Source: Rhizobium leguminosarum bv. trifolii WSM1325
GTDB taxonomy: Bacteria; Pseudomonadota; Alphaproteobacteria; Rhizobiales; Rhizobiaceae
Length of the DNA: 64,000 nucleotides
Reading direction: 5' to 3'
Assembly (NCBI GenBank): GCA_000023185.1
Contig: CP001624.1
Location: forward strand, 124,001-188,000
Shown here one piece after another: positions 43,698 to 52,006 of this stretch. Every line of letters starts with the position of its first letter. Position 1 is the first letter of the stretch. The notes under the pieces are model-generated. The model ran no database searches. It had not been told where the DNA came from and saw only the letters and a program-made list of their open reading frames with translations. Both the position numbers and the translations under genes were made by a program.

Positions 43698-44581
43698 CGG
43701 GGACGGGCTCCTGCATCCGCCCATGCCGTTGCGCCGATGATCTGAGCGGCGCCCGGGTTCACCTTCATGAGCTTCTGGCGTATTATGTTCGGGTCGAAGG
43801 ATTTTTGGACGAGATGAACGATCTTGCTGTCCAGCCGGCTCAAAGTGAGGCCGAGGCGGCTATGGATCTGAGTCAGATACGCCCCGCGCGCATCGCGCAT
43901 CGTCGGCGACTGGTGCATCACATCGAGCAGAAAAACGGAATAGAGCGTCCATTCTCCGAACCGTGTCTGATCTTTGGACGCGCTCAGCCCCTGGAGCAGC
44001 TCGACGTAGGGTTTTGAGCCGTATCTCGACGCGATGTAGTCGTTCAGCGCGATAAGCCATTCGCGCTTGAAGCAGAAGAAATCGTTGATGAAATCGACGT
44101 AGCGAAAAGACCGGGCCGGCTCGACGCCGAGGATCTTTGCAACATTGCGCAACCGTTTCTTCTCGAAACGGTAGTGAAGATCGGGAAGCCTGTGGCTGGA
44201 ATAATAGAGAACCGGCTCGCGCCGGTCGATGAGATCGGTCGTCGCGATGGGCCGCAGCAGCAGTGTATCCGCACCGAGATTACAAAAATGCTCGGTCCGG
44301 CAGAATTCGAAAGCGCGCAGCTTGATGATCTGCTGTCGAAACCAACCGGGAAGTTCCAGTTCGCTGGCCGAAAGCCAGTCGTTGTCGCCGGTGACGGCGG
44401 CGCCAGGCACGAGACCCTTCGCGTCGAGGAAGGCTCTTAAAGCGGCCGGGTTGTCGGTGACCATGGTCAGGTTTCCCTTGTCGGGGAAATGCTGCTGGTA
44501 GGAGCGAAGTGACGCTTCGAGCAAATATTCGATGTCCCGCGAATGAACGCACATGAAAGCGTCGATACGGCTATCGATCAT
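43694..44581 (-). CDS. DUF6492-like putative glycosyltransferase
   Basis: A 295-residue soluble protein. The N-terminal strand-helix pattern (RIDAFMCVHSRDIEYLLEA) and FCNLGADTLLLRP, where a GxD-type acid motif would sit, resemble nucleotide-sugar-dependent transferases. This matches my recollection of the DUF6492 family. There is no membrane segment. ATGA overlaps on both sides show it is translationally coupled in the cluster. Confidence 0.6.
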   Translation of the reverse strand: MIDSRIDAFMCVHSRDIEYLLEASLRSYQQHFPDKGNLTMVTDNPAALRAFLDAKGLVPGAAVTGDNDWLSASELELPGWFRQQIIKLRAFEFCRTEHFCNLGADTLLLRPIATTDLIDRREPVLYYSSHRLPDLHYRFEKKRLRNVAKILGVEPARSFRYVDFINDFFCFKREWLIALNDYIASRYGSKPYVELLQGLSASKDQTRFGEWTLYSVFLLDVMHQSPTMRDARGAYLTQIHSRLGLTLSRLDSKIVHLVQKSFDPNIIRQKLMKVNPGAAQIIGATAWADAGARPR

Positions 44582-46671
44582 TGCAAATCTCCTGTTCTTT
44601 CCAAGGATTGCACCGGCTCTCCGGTCCGCTTACGAGGGACGGCGGGCTGACGTGCTTTCCCGAGCCGCCCGACGTCGAAAATGACCATGAAGCCGTTGTC
44701 GAAGGTGCGGTCGACATCGGGCTCGGAATTGAACTTGAGCAGCGACGATGACTGCAGGGGGACCGTGTGGTTTCGGTCCTGCGCGCCGCCGTCGAAATAG
44801 ACGCCGACGCCGGGCAGGCCGGTGGTCAAGCGCAAGTCGACCATGACGAAACCGACGCCCGAGTCGATCAGCAGCTTGCGTTCCATCGGGCCGAGAGCGG
44901 CTGCGGTGATGGCCATGCCTGTATCCTGCCCACTCTCAAGCGTGGTCGAGACCTTTTGCCGGCCATAGGTGGACAGGAGCAGGCGATTGATCCGGTCGGC
45001 TGCGAAATGCTGGCCGCCCAGCCATTTCCTGGTCCACCTTGCGGCGCTGATCCCCATCGGTTCTATCGATGAGGAGTCGGCCGACACTTCATAGCCGGCG
45101 GGAACTAGGATACGTGGTCCCTCGGAGCTGATGACACCAGCAATCAGCACCGTCGTTGCGGCGGCGGCAAGCGCCGTTGCGCGCAGCCAGCCACGCGACG
45201 TGCCGTGCCAGAACGCCGCGACGGCCACTGCGACGACAATTGCGACGCCGAGGAAGGATAGCGAGCCGATGCGGTTGCCAATCTCCCACCCACTGCGCGT
45301 CAGGCGGAAGATGATACTGACTGGATAGGCCAGCGTCACCAAAACGAGGATCTGGAGAAGGCTTGACCGCCATAGGCGCCATCTGGTCGGCGGCCACAGA
45401 ATGCTCGCATCCCGGTGCTGCCCATTGAAAACGAGCGAGCGGAGAAAGCCGGTGAGTAGTCCCAGGCAGATCAGCGCGACGCCCGCCATCGTCAGGTAAC
45501 GTTGCCAAGCAGGCGCCAAGGCTCCCGTGTCCGACACGAAAAGCTTACGCGTCGAGGTCGAACTCGTTACGAGTTGCGCTACCTCGTGTATGCCGCCTTC
45601 GAGGACGGGAAGGATGTAGCTGCCGGTGGGGTTCCCGACGATCTTCGACCAGGCGACCGGGGCAATCACGGCGATCGAGGCCAGCAGGATCGCCCGCCGC
45701 TTCTGCATAGCGGACGCGCCCTGTCTCAGGCATTCCATCACCGCCGTGCCGCACAAAAGCGCCGTGCAAAAATAGGAGGTGAGATGATGAGTGGCCGCGA
45801 GCGCCAGGATCAGGACCACGGTGGCGACGACCGTCGGCCAGCGTGGCGCGTCGCTTGGCTCGACGCGTTGGCTTTCCGAAGCCAACAGCACCGCCGCAAG
45901 CATGGGAATCGCCAGGCTTTCATAGGAGTAGTGGACGTCGAACAGCAAAAACGTGGACGAGCCCATGTAAACCAGGCAGGCGATGGCGGCGATCCGTGCA
46001 GAATCCGTGATCTTCTCAAAGAGCAGGAATAGCGCAAGCATCAGCATCAGCCGTGCTGCCGCCAACACGATGAGGCCTGCCGCGAAGACGGACAGTCCGG
46101 ACAGGTTGACCAAGGCGGACGTTATGAGCTCTAGCCCAGGATAGAGGGGGCTGACCGGCAAAAGGGGATTAGGCAGGAACAGTCGCCCCGCCTCCAGAAT
46201 GTCGTTCACCGTCGCCCAGTGCAGGAATTCGTCATGGTCTATGAAGGCGACGGGCGCGCGGATGACGCGCACCACGAAGAGGGCTGAGGTCACGATCACT
46301 ATGAGCGCCAGGCGCTCCAGGCGGCTGGCGCGCGGATGGATGATCCGCTCCGCCGCGGGGAGAAAGATTGCGGCGATAGCGCAATAGAACGTCGGAACCG
46401 CCCAGCCCTCTCCCAGCCGACTGGCATTTGCAGCATGAGCGGCCACAACAAGGGCGCAGCTGCATAGAAAGGCAAAGACCGGCGACATCCCGAGCGATGA
46501 AGGATCTGCAACACCTCCGACCGCGCTGTCCTGCCTGCGCAGGCCCAGAAATGCGGCTATCCACAGATCGACAGGTGGAATGGCAACGCTTCCTGTATAG
46601 CCATGACGATAAGCTCGGTCCTGGTAGGCCTTCTGCTCATCTGAAGAAGTCCGCCCCTTAACAACGGTCAT
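44578..46671 (-). CDS. large polytopic membrane protein, GT-C-like
   Basis: A 697-residue protein with about 12-14 hydrophobic segments between residues 60 and 510, then a ~180-residue outer domain. An acidic motif FIDHDEFLHWATVND after the early segments resembles the catalytic first loop of GT-C transferases; an O-unit polymerase is the alternative. If the flippase, export protein and transferases work as a Wzx/Wzy route, this is the best candidate for the missing polymerase or a lipid-linked-sugar transferase. Overlaps its neighbours by 4 and 14 bases. Confidence 0.6.
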   Translation of the reverse strand: MTVVKGRTSSDEQKAYQDRAYRHGYTGSVAIPPVDLWIAAFLGLRRQDSAVGGVADPSSLGMSPVFAFLCSCALVVAAHAANASRLGEGWAVPTFYCAIAAIFLPAAERIIHPRASRLERLALIVIVTSALFVVRVIRAPVAFIDHDEFLHWATVNDILEAGRLFLPNPLLPVSPLYPGLELITSALVNLSGLSVFAAGLIVLAAARLMLMLALFLLFEKITDSARIAAIACLVYMGSSTFLLFDVHYSYESLAIPMLAAVLLASESQRVEPSDAPRWPTVVATVVLILALAATHHLTSYFCTALLCGTAVMECLRQGASAMQKRRAILLASIAVIAPVAWSKIVGNPTGSYILPVLEGGIHEVAQLVTSSTSTRKLFVSDTGALAPAWQRYLTMAGVALICLGLLTGFLRSLVFNGQHRDASILWPPTRWRLWRSSLLQILVLVTLAYPVSIIFRLTRSGWEIGNRIGSLSFLGVAIVVAVAVAAFWHGTSRGWLRATALAAAATTVLIAGVISSEGPRILVPAGYEVSADSSSIEPMGISAARWTRKWLGGQHFAADRINRLLLSTYGRQKVSTTLESGQDTGMAITAAALGPMERKLLIDSGVGFVMVDLRLTTGLPGVGVYFDGGAQDRNHTVPLQSSSLLKFNSEPDVDRTFDNGFMVIFDVGRLGKARQPAVPRKRTGEPVQSLERTGDLQ

Positions 46672-47818
46672 CGTGCTTCAAATCTCCAAGCAGTGCTGGA
46701 CCGGCTCGCAGTTCAGGCTGCGGATGCGAAAGTACGCGCCTGTACACCATCAGCAGCTGGTCCGTGCAATCGTCCCAGTCCGGCAACCTCGTCTCAATTG
46801 AGATCGGCCCCGCGTCCATGGCAGCGAGCATTTCACGCGCGGTGAAGTCTGGCGAAGCGTTGAGCGGAATGGATCGCACGAGGCCCTCCTCAGCCAGCTC
46901 CCGAAAGCCGGATGTGTCGGTGGTCAGTACGGGAGCCTTTACCGAAAGCGCCTCCATAACCGCCACGGGATGAGCTTCATAATCGCTGAGGAGCACGACA
47001 AGAGCGGCCGAAGACAAAAGATCGGCCATTGCGGACCGGTCGGTCGGCGGAATTACCCCGATCTCGACACGGTTGCCGAGCCCGAGTCCGGCCACCTGCT
47101 GACGCAGCTTCGCCTCATAGGGCCCTTCTCCCAGGATCCGAAGTCGCATATCGGGGAATTTTGATGCCAGCACATTAAATGCAGCAAGCGCCCGATGATG
47201 ACCTTTATAACGCTCCAGTCTGCCGAGCGATACAATCAGCGGGCTGTCGTGAGGTGAAGCCGGTCGCCGCCCGGACGTTTCCGGCAGGCGCGCGCCATTG
47301 GGAATAACGATGAACCGGTCTCTCGCGATTGCCATATTCTGGCTGAATAGATCCGCTTCGAATCGCGACACGCCAATGAGTTGCGCGGCCCTAGCAGCCA
47401 GAGGCGCAAGCATTCTATGTTGGAAGCGTCGGACCGAGGACCGAAATCGTGACGAATGGCCACCGCTGTGAAAGGTGACCACGAAAGGAAGCCCCTTGCG
47501 CGATGCGGCAGCCATTCCCAGCGGTGCCAGGAAGGTGTGGTAGCCCTGAACATGCATCAGGTCCCAATCCCCTTCGGCGACCGCCCTGAAGACGCCGGGG
47601 GCGAAGCACCAATCCCGCCCGCGGGGAAATGTCTTCAGCCTGACAATCTGCACGCCGTCTCGGGTTTCCACTGCCGGAAGAAGGCCGTGGGGATTGCCCG
47701 TCAATACCGTCACCTTATGCCCCTTGCGCACGAGCCGGGTTGCGACCTCGCCTACATGGGTTTCCGTCCCTCCGGCAAAAGGCAGGTATCTCGCGCTGAG
47801 CATCAAAATGCGCATCAT
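46658..47818 (-). CDS. family 4 glycosyltransferase
   Basis: A 386-residue GT-B enzyme. The N-terminal domain has LSARYLPFAGGTETHVGEVA; the sugar-nucleotide domain has PLIVSLGRLERYKGH and the EX7E-like SDYEAHPVAVMEALSVKAPV. It transfers a sugar with retention of configuration. Start at 47818 or the adjacent ATG at 47815. It is followed 25 bases upstream by the family 2 transferase of the same cluster. Confidence 0.88.
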   Translation of the reverse strand: MMRILMLSARYLPFAGGTETHVGEVATRLVRKGHKVTVLTGNPHGLLPAVETRDGVQIVRLKTFPRGRDWCFAPGVFRAVAEGDWDLMHVQGYHTFLAPLGMAAASRKGLPFVVTFHSGGHSSRFRSSVRRFQHRMLAPLAARAAQLIGVSRFEADLFSQNMAIARDRFIVIPNGARLPETSGRRPASPHDSPLIVSLGRLERYKGHHRALAAFNVLASKFPDMRLRILGEGPYEAKLRQQVAGLGLGNRVEIGVIPPTDRSAMADLLSSAALVVLLSDYEAHPVAVMEALSVKAPVLTTDTSGFRELAEEGLVRSIPLNASPDFTAREMLAAMDAGPISIETRLPDWDDCTDQLLMVYRRVLSHPQPELRAGPALLGDLKHDDRC

Positions 47819-47843
47819 GCGGCCTCGCCAATTATTCCAGACC

Positions 47844-48617
47844 TCAGGAAATGCTCTGCTCGAGGACTTGGACGCCGGTCGGTGTACTGACGCGTTCTCG
47901 GAAGATCGTCTTCAGCACGCGCCAGCCATCCGGAAGCGCACGCAGATTGCTGACGCCGAAGACGCGCTCCGATTCAAAGCTCGCGACTTCCATGATTTTG
48001 AGCTTGTTCTTCAGGGCCCGCAAATTGATCAGCGTCTCGATTTCGAAGCCGTCGCAATCGGCACGCAGCAAGGGAACATGCCGTTTCCAAAAGCCCATGT
48101 AGCCGTAGCACAGGTCGCTGAAAGAGCTGCCATAGAGCATCCGGACCAGCAAGGTCAGACCCAGATTGCCGAAACGGCGGATAACCGTCATGTCGCTGGT
48201 GCCGCCACCCTGCATAAAGCGCGAGCCCTTGACGAAATCCGCACCTGCAACAAGAGCCGCGACGAACAAGATGATTTCGTAAGGATCCATCGATCCGTCG
48301 GCATCAAGCATCACGATCATATCACCAGATGCGGCTTCGAAGCCCGTCCGCAATGCGATACCTTTGCCCTTCTTGGGCTGAAGTACGATCTTGACATCGT
48401 CGCGCATGCTTCGCGCTATATCCGGCGTTCCGTCTGTCGATCGCCCGTCGACGATGATGATTTCATGCACCCATGTCGGTATGCGGGGCAAAAGCAGCTT
48501 AATATTTTCCGCTTCGTTCAAGGTTGGAATGACGAGTGAGGTCCTTGGCAAATTGAACATCGGACCTTGGACCGGCATTGAGGAATGCGACGATTCTAAA
48601 GCTTTGATTGTAGACAT
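47844..48617 (-). CDS. family 2 glycosyltransferase (DPM1-like)
   Basis: A 257-residue GT-A enzyme of the dolichol-phosphate-mannose-synthase-like group. The nucleotide-sugar site is SLVIPTLNEAENI, the metal site IVMLDADGSMDP and the acceptor-site segment is GSRFMQGGG. There is no C-terminal membrane pair. It probably makes a lipid-linked sugar or adds to the growing unit. AAGGAG precedes the ATG at 48617; the upstream frame is unsupported. Second gene of the cluster, 116 bases after the export gene. Confidence 0.88.
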   Translation of the reverse strand: MSTIKALESSHSSMPVQGPMFNLPRTSLVIPTLNEAENIKLLLPRIPTWVHEIIIVDGRSTDGTPDIARSMRDDVKIVLQPKKGKGIALRTGFEAASGDMIVMLDADGSMDPYEIILFVAALVAGADFVKGSRFMQGGGTSDMTVIRRFGNLGLTLLVRMLYGSSFSDLCYGYMGFWKRHVPLLRADCDGFEIETLINLRALKNKLKIMEVASFESERVFGVSNLRALPDGWRVLKTIFRERVSTPTGVQVLEQSIS

Positions 48618-48733
48618 AAGCTCTCCTTGGCGTTTTGGACCGCATGACAAATCGCAAATCGACGATGCCCCTGAGCTCTTTGGCCGAGAGGAGGACTAAA
48701 CTCTCCCACTCGGGAAGAGTATCTGGTTAAGCC

Positions 48734-50074
48734 TCAATGTACTTTGATCAGATCGCCGGGCTGTAAGACCGTCTCTTCGGTCGCAGCTTCGACGATGACA
48801 CCATTCGGTCCAGGCCGAACGATTTCGAATTCAACATCGCCGCTATCGTTCGACGATACCATGGACTGGAAAATTTCAAGATCGCTCTCGGTCGTCTGCA
48901 ATGCCGTGGATAGGCCTCTTTCAGCATCCGCTGCCGACTTTTCGATCTCGATCTTGCGTTCGATACGATCGCGCTCAACGTCCTGTTTTGCTGCCGCCAG
49001 CCGTTGCTTCGCGCTCTCTACATCGATGACGGCTTGCTGCTTTCGATCTTCCGACTCGGTCAGTTCGCTTTGTGCCCGGGTCAACTCAATGCTGGTGACA
49101 AGTTTGTTTTTGGCCAAATTCTCGATACTTGCCAGCCGATCCTGACGGACCCGAATGGTGGCATCATAATTGCCGACGCGTGCCTGACGCAGATCGAGAT
49201 CGGTCTGAGCATCGGCAACAGATTTTACGAAAGCACTGCTCTGCGCATCCTTGCTCGTCGTTACCAACTGGCGCTGCCATGTCTCATCATCCAGCAACCG
49301 TTGAGCATCGGGATCGGGACCAAGAACAGGTGTGCCAATGCTGGCAATTTGTACGGAATCGCGCTTCGCCCTGAGCACCTCGGTTCGCGACGCAAGCCGC
49401 TTCAGATCGGACAGCCCAACTTTCAACCGCTCGATCTGGCGTGTAATTTCCACACTCTGCCATGGCTCAATAGTCTTCGCCGCCATGCCACCGGCTTGCG
49501 CAACGGCATGCAGAACGGTCATGCCATCAACATATCGAAACGAGCCAGGATTACGAACCGGGCCGGTAATATAAATAGGCTGGTGCTCAATCTTGACGAT
49601 ATTCACGAACCCCTTTCTGCCGACCAAACTTTCGTAGGACGGCAGAATTATCGCCTCCACATCCGACGGAGGAAGCCCTCGAACCGGGAAGCGTCCCAAA
49701 AGCGGAACCGAAATCGTTCCGTCCGCTTCAACGGCGTATTCGCCAGTGAGCTCAGGCCGCTGGTAAAAGTTCCAGGGAACTGCTCCCTGTGAACCCGCCC
49801 AGCGATCTTCTACGGAGGCCAGGCTTTCGTAAAATGCGAGATTCAATTTATCGCCTGAGCGAAGACCGTCACGCAACAACTGAGGCTGCCGGGCCAAAGT
49901 CTCACCAGATGTCACAACCGAGACCGGTTGCGCGGGCGCAGGTAACTCTTCTGCCGCCGGCGTCAAAGGAACAACTGCCGCAAATACCACACACAGTATT
50001 GTTTGATTTAGGCGAGAACCTCTTCTCAGCCTATATTCCGACATAGCTGGAGATATTATTTGCGAAAGCTTCAT
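48734..50074 (-). CDS. polysaccharide export protein (OPX/ExoF-like)
   Basis: A 446-residue protein. A signal sequence lies near residues 22-42 (LNQTILCVVFAAVVPLTPAAE) without a lipobox cysteine, as in ExoF rather than Wza. The polysaccharide-export domain follows (LRSGDKLNLAFYES; GEYAVEADGTISVPLLGRFPVRG) with a SLBB-like IYITGPVRNPGSFRYVDGMTVL. Residues ~230-400 form a long coiled coil. It would link the inner-membrane synthesis machinery to export. First gene of the cluster, with a CtrA-like site 50 bases upstream. No Wzc-type kinase is seen in the window. Confidence 0.85.
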   Translation of the reverse strand: MKLSQIISPAMSEYRLRRGSRLNQTILCVVFAAVVPLTPAAEELPAPAQPVSVVTSGETLARQPQLLRDGLRSGDKLNLAFYESLASVEDRWAGSQGAVPWNFYQRPELTGEYAVEADGTISVPLLGRFPVRGLPPSDVEAIILPSYESLVGRKGFVNIVKIEHQPIYITGPVRNPGSFRYVDGMTVLHAVAQAGGMAAKTIEPWQSVEITRQIERLKVGLSDLKRLASRTEVLRAKRDSVQIASIGTPVLGPDPDAQRLLDDETWQRQLVTTSKDAQSSAFVKSVADAQTDLDLRQARVGNYDATIRVRQDRLASIENLAKNKLVTSIELTRAQSELTESEDRKQQAVIDVESAKQRLAAAKQDVERDRIERKIEIEKSAADAERGLSTALQTTESDLEIFQSMVSSNDSGDVEFEIVRPGPNGVIVEAATEETVLQPGDLIKVH

Positions 50075-50124
50075 GTTTCAAATTTCCGGCTTGAAAACGT
50101 ACTAATCGCCTCGGATCTTTTTAA

Positions 50125-50143
50125 GGTTAACATAATATTAACC
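50125..50143. promoter_or_regulatory. CtrA-type box before the export gene
   Basis: GGTTAA-N7-TTAACC. This contains TTAA-N7-TTAAC read on either strand, the full alphaproteobacterial CtrA consensus. It lies 50-70 bases upstream of the minus-strand export gene, a plausible activator or repressor position. Confidence 0.5.
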
Positions 50144-50212
50144 ATATTCAATAGTACTTAAGAAGAATTAATATATCCTCCAATAAACCTCAGAGCCTGC
50201 CTCGAAAAGAAT

Positions 50213-50308
50213 TCAACGAATGTAGTATCTTGCCAGGCAGCGGGTGAGAATGCGGATGTGAGCGATGACGATCCAGGCTTCAGCCGAAGCGATTGATTTT
50301 TCCTCAAC
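50213..50308 (-). pseudogene. transposase C-terminal remnant (IS5-like)
   Basis: The minus strand encodes 31 residues ending in a stop: VEEKSIASAEAWIVI then AHIRILTRCLARYYIR. This is the kind of C-terminal tail seen in IS5-type transposases. Upstream of 50308 the similarity stops at once and an in-frame stop follows, so it is a fragment. It marks a past insertion next to the polysaccharide cluster. Confidence 0.5.
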
Positions 50309-50550
50309 GCTTGCCCCGGCACCAACATGAAAACCGTACTATCCGCAAACATGTGGGCGAACTCCTTTTGCGCGTATTATGGAAGAAGTTCGCGGGGAAG
50401 TCTCAGTCGTGGTCTGTTAAGCCACGCGGGTTTTTACTGTGCGAGTTTGGACAACGTCGCATCGGCCTTCTGCTCATAGCGATGATGACGGGATGGCAGG
50501 TGCGGAAAATTGCGCAATTCATTATTGGTTTTTGAATAAAGGGGACCGCG

Positions 50551-51504
50551 ATGAACAACCCACCGCAGTTTACTTGGGACGATCTGCAGTTTTTTCTCGC
50601 CGTCGCTCGCACTGGCCAGCTGTCGACGGCGGCCCGCCAGCTGCGCTCCAGCCATGCCACCGTCTCGCGCCGCATCGACCGGCTGGAGTTCACCCTCAAG
50701 GTCAAGCTGTTCGAGCGCAATCCGCGAGGCTACGTGCTGACTGCCATGGGCACGCGCTTCGTCGAGACGGCCGAGAGGATGGAGCAGGAGACCGAGCGGC
50801 TGCGCGCCGACCTCGCCGACGGCTCAATGGCGCAGCGCGGCCTGGTGCGGCTGAGCGCGCCGGAGGGTTTTGCCAATTTTTTCTTCGCAACCGTGCTGCC
50901 GCAGTTTGCCGCCCAGCATCCGCACCTCTCGCTCGAACTGGTGACGATCCAGCAGATCATGTCGCTGTCGCGCAAGGAGGCCGATCTTTCCGTCGTGCTC
51001 GACGAACCGAAGGGCGGGGCTTATTTCGCCGAGAAGCTGACGGATTACCACCTGCAGGTCTACGGCTCGCGCGAGTATCTGGCCAAAGCGCCCGACATCA
51101 ACTCCCGCGAAGACCTGCTCAGCCATCCCTTCGTCAGCTATATCGAGGAAATGATCTTCGCGCCGGGCCTGGATTACCTTGGCGACGTGCACCCGCGCAT
51201 CAAGCCGCAGTTCCAGAGCTCCAGCATCTTCGCGCAGCTGACCGCCACCAGAAACGGCCTCGGCCTTTGCATCCTGCCCTATTTCTTCGCCAGCCGTTAT
51301 CCCGAACTCGTGCGCGTGCTGCCAGACGAGATCGACCTCAAGCGCCATTACTGGATCACCTGCCATCGCGACCTGAAACAGGCGCCGCGCGTGCGCGCCG
51401 TCATCGACTTCCTGCGCGAGGCGGTGCGCGGCGAGGATGCGCGCTTCGTGCCGCCCTATGTGACCGCCGCCGGTCCGGCGCGACGCGCAAAGGCGGAAAC
51501 CTGA
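50551..51504 (+). CDS. LysR family transcriptional regulator
   Basis: A 317-residue regulator. The winged helix-turn-helix covers residues ~9-68 (WDDLQFFLAVARTGQLSTAA, then SSHATVSRRIDRLE). A LysR effector domain follows. AAAGGGGA precedes the ATG. It is near the glutaryl-CoA dehydrogenase gene, where LysR regulators often control that gene, but the convergent cupin gene lies between them. Glutarate or another effector is possible. Confidence 0.88.
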   Translation: MNNPPQFTWDDLQFFLAVARTGQLSTAARQLRSSHATVSRRIDRLEFTLKVKLFERNPRGYVLTAMGTRFVETAERMEQETERLRADLADGSMAQRGLVRLSAPEGFANFFFATVLPQFAAQHPHLSLELVTIQQIMSLSRKEADLSVVLDEPKGGAYFAEKLTDYHLQVYGSREYLAKAPDINSREDLLSHPFVSYIEEMIFAPGLDYLGDVHPRIKPQFQSSSIFAQLTATRNGLGLCILPYFFASRYPELVRVLPDEIDLKRHYWITCHRDLKQAPRVRAVIDFLREAVRGEDARFVPPYVTAAGPARRAKAET

Positions 51505-51843
51505 CTACTTCAGGAATTCGGCCCGATGCGGGGTGAATGCATCGATCAGCCGGCCCTTTTCCAGCGCCTTGACGCCGTGGATGAGATTGGGGGGCACAAT
51601 GAAGCTGCCGCCCTGCTTGAGCACCTCGGTCCGGCCATCGATCGTCACTTCGAAACTGCCTTCGGCGACGTAGCTGGCCTGGATGTGTGGATGCGAATGG
51701 GCCGCACCCACGGCGCCGCTTTCGAAGGCCACTTCCACCAGCATCATCTCGGGCAGATAGGTCATGATGCGCCTGACGACGCCGGGCTCGGGATTGACCC
51801 ATTCGGCGCCTTCGGCCGATACGAACAGATCGCTTGACGACAT
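51505..51843 (-). CDS. cupin domain protein
   Basis: A 112-residue single-domain cupin. Motif 1 is HSHPHIQASYVAEGSFEV (two His and a Glu-containing segment) and motif 2 is GGSFIVPPNLIHGV (His). The metal site looks complete. Function unknown; small cupins of this kind bind or isomerise sugars or serve as dioxygenases. GAGGAGGCGG precedes the ATG at 51843; the upstream frame to 52095 is unsupported. It is convergent with the LysR gene and divergent from the dehydrogenase gene. Confidence 0.82.
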   Translation of the reverse strand: MSSSDLFVSAEGAEWVNPEPGVVRRIMTYLPEMMLVEVAFESGAVGAAHSHPHIQASYVAEGSFEVTIDGRTEVLKQGGSFIVPPNLIHGVKALEKGRLIDAFTPHRAEFLK

Positions 51844-52006
51844 TTCCGCCTCCTCGTTCCAGAATCGATCGTGGGCAAAGTGGATCATGCCGACGCTTTT
51901 GAAAAGATGGCCGGGCCTGTCTTTTCGACGCGACCGCCGTCTGTTGACGCGGTCGGCTGGCGGGTCTATGGCCAACTTGAGCGAGGCAAGCTGAGGAGAC
52001 ACCGCC

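Larger units (their letters stand above)
50075..50550. other. AT-rich intergenic region upstream of the polysaccharide cluster
   Basis: Markedly AT-rich for this window. It holds the presumed promoter of the cluster, a TTAA-N7-TTAAC palindrome, and a transposase C-terminal remnant. Past 50308 there are short frames without ribosome sites and nothing else recognised before the LysR gene. Confidence 0.5.

Noticed and set aside
50293..50535. Small plus-strand frame before the LysR gene
   Set aside because: No ribosome site and overlaps the transposase remnant; composition looks random.
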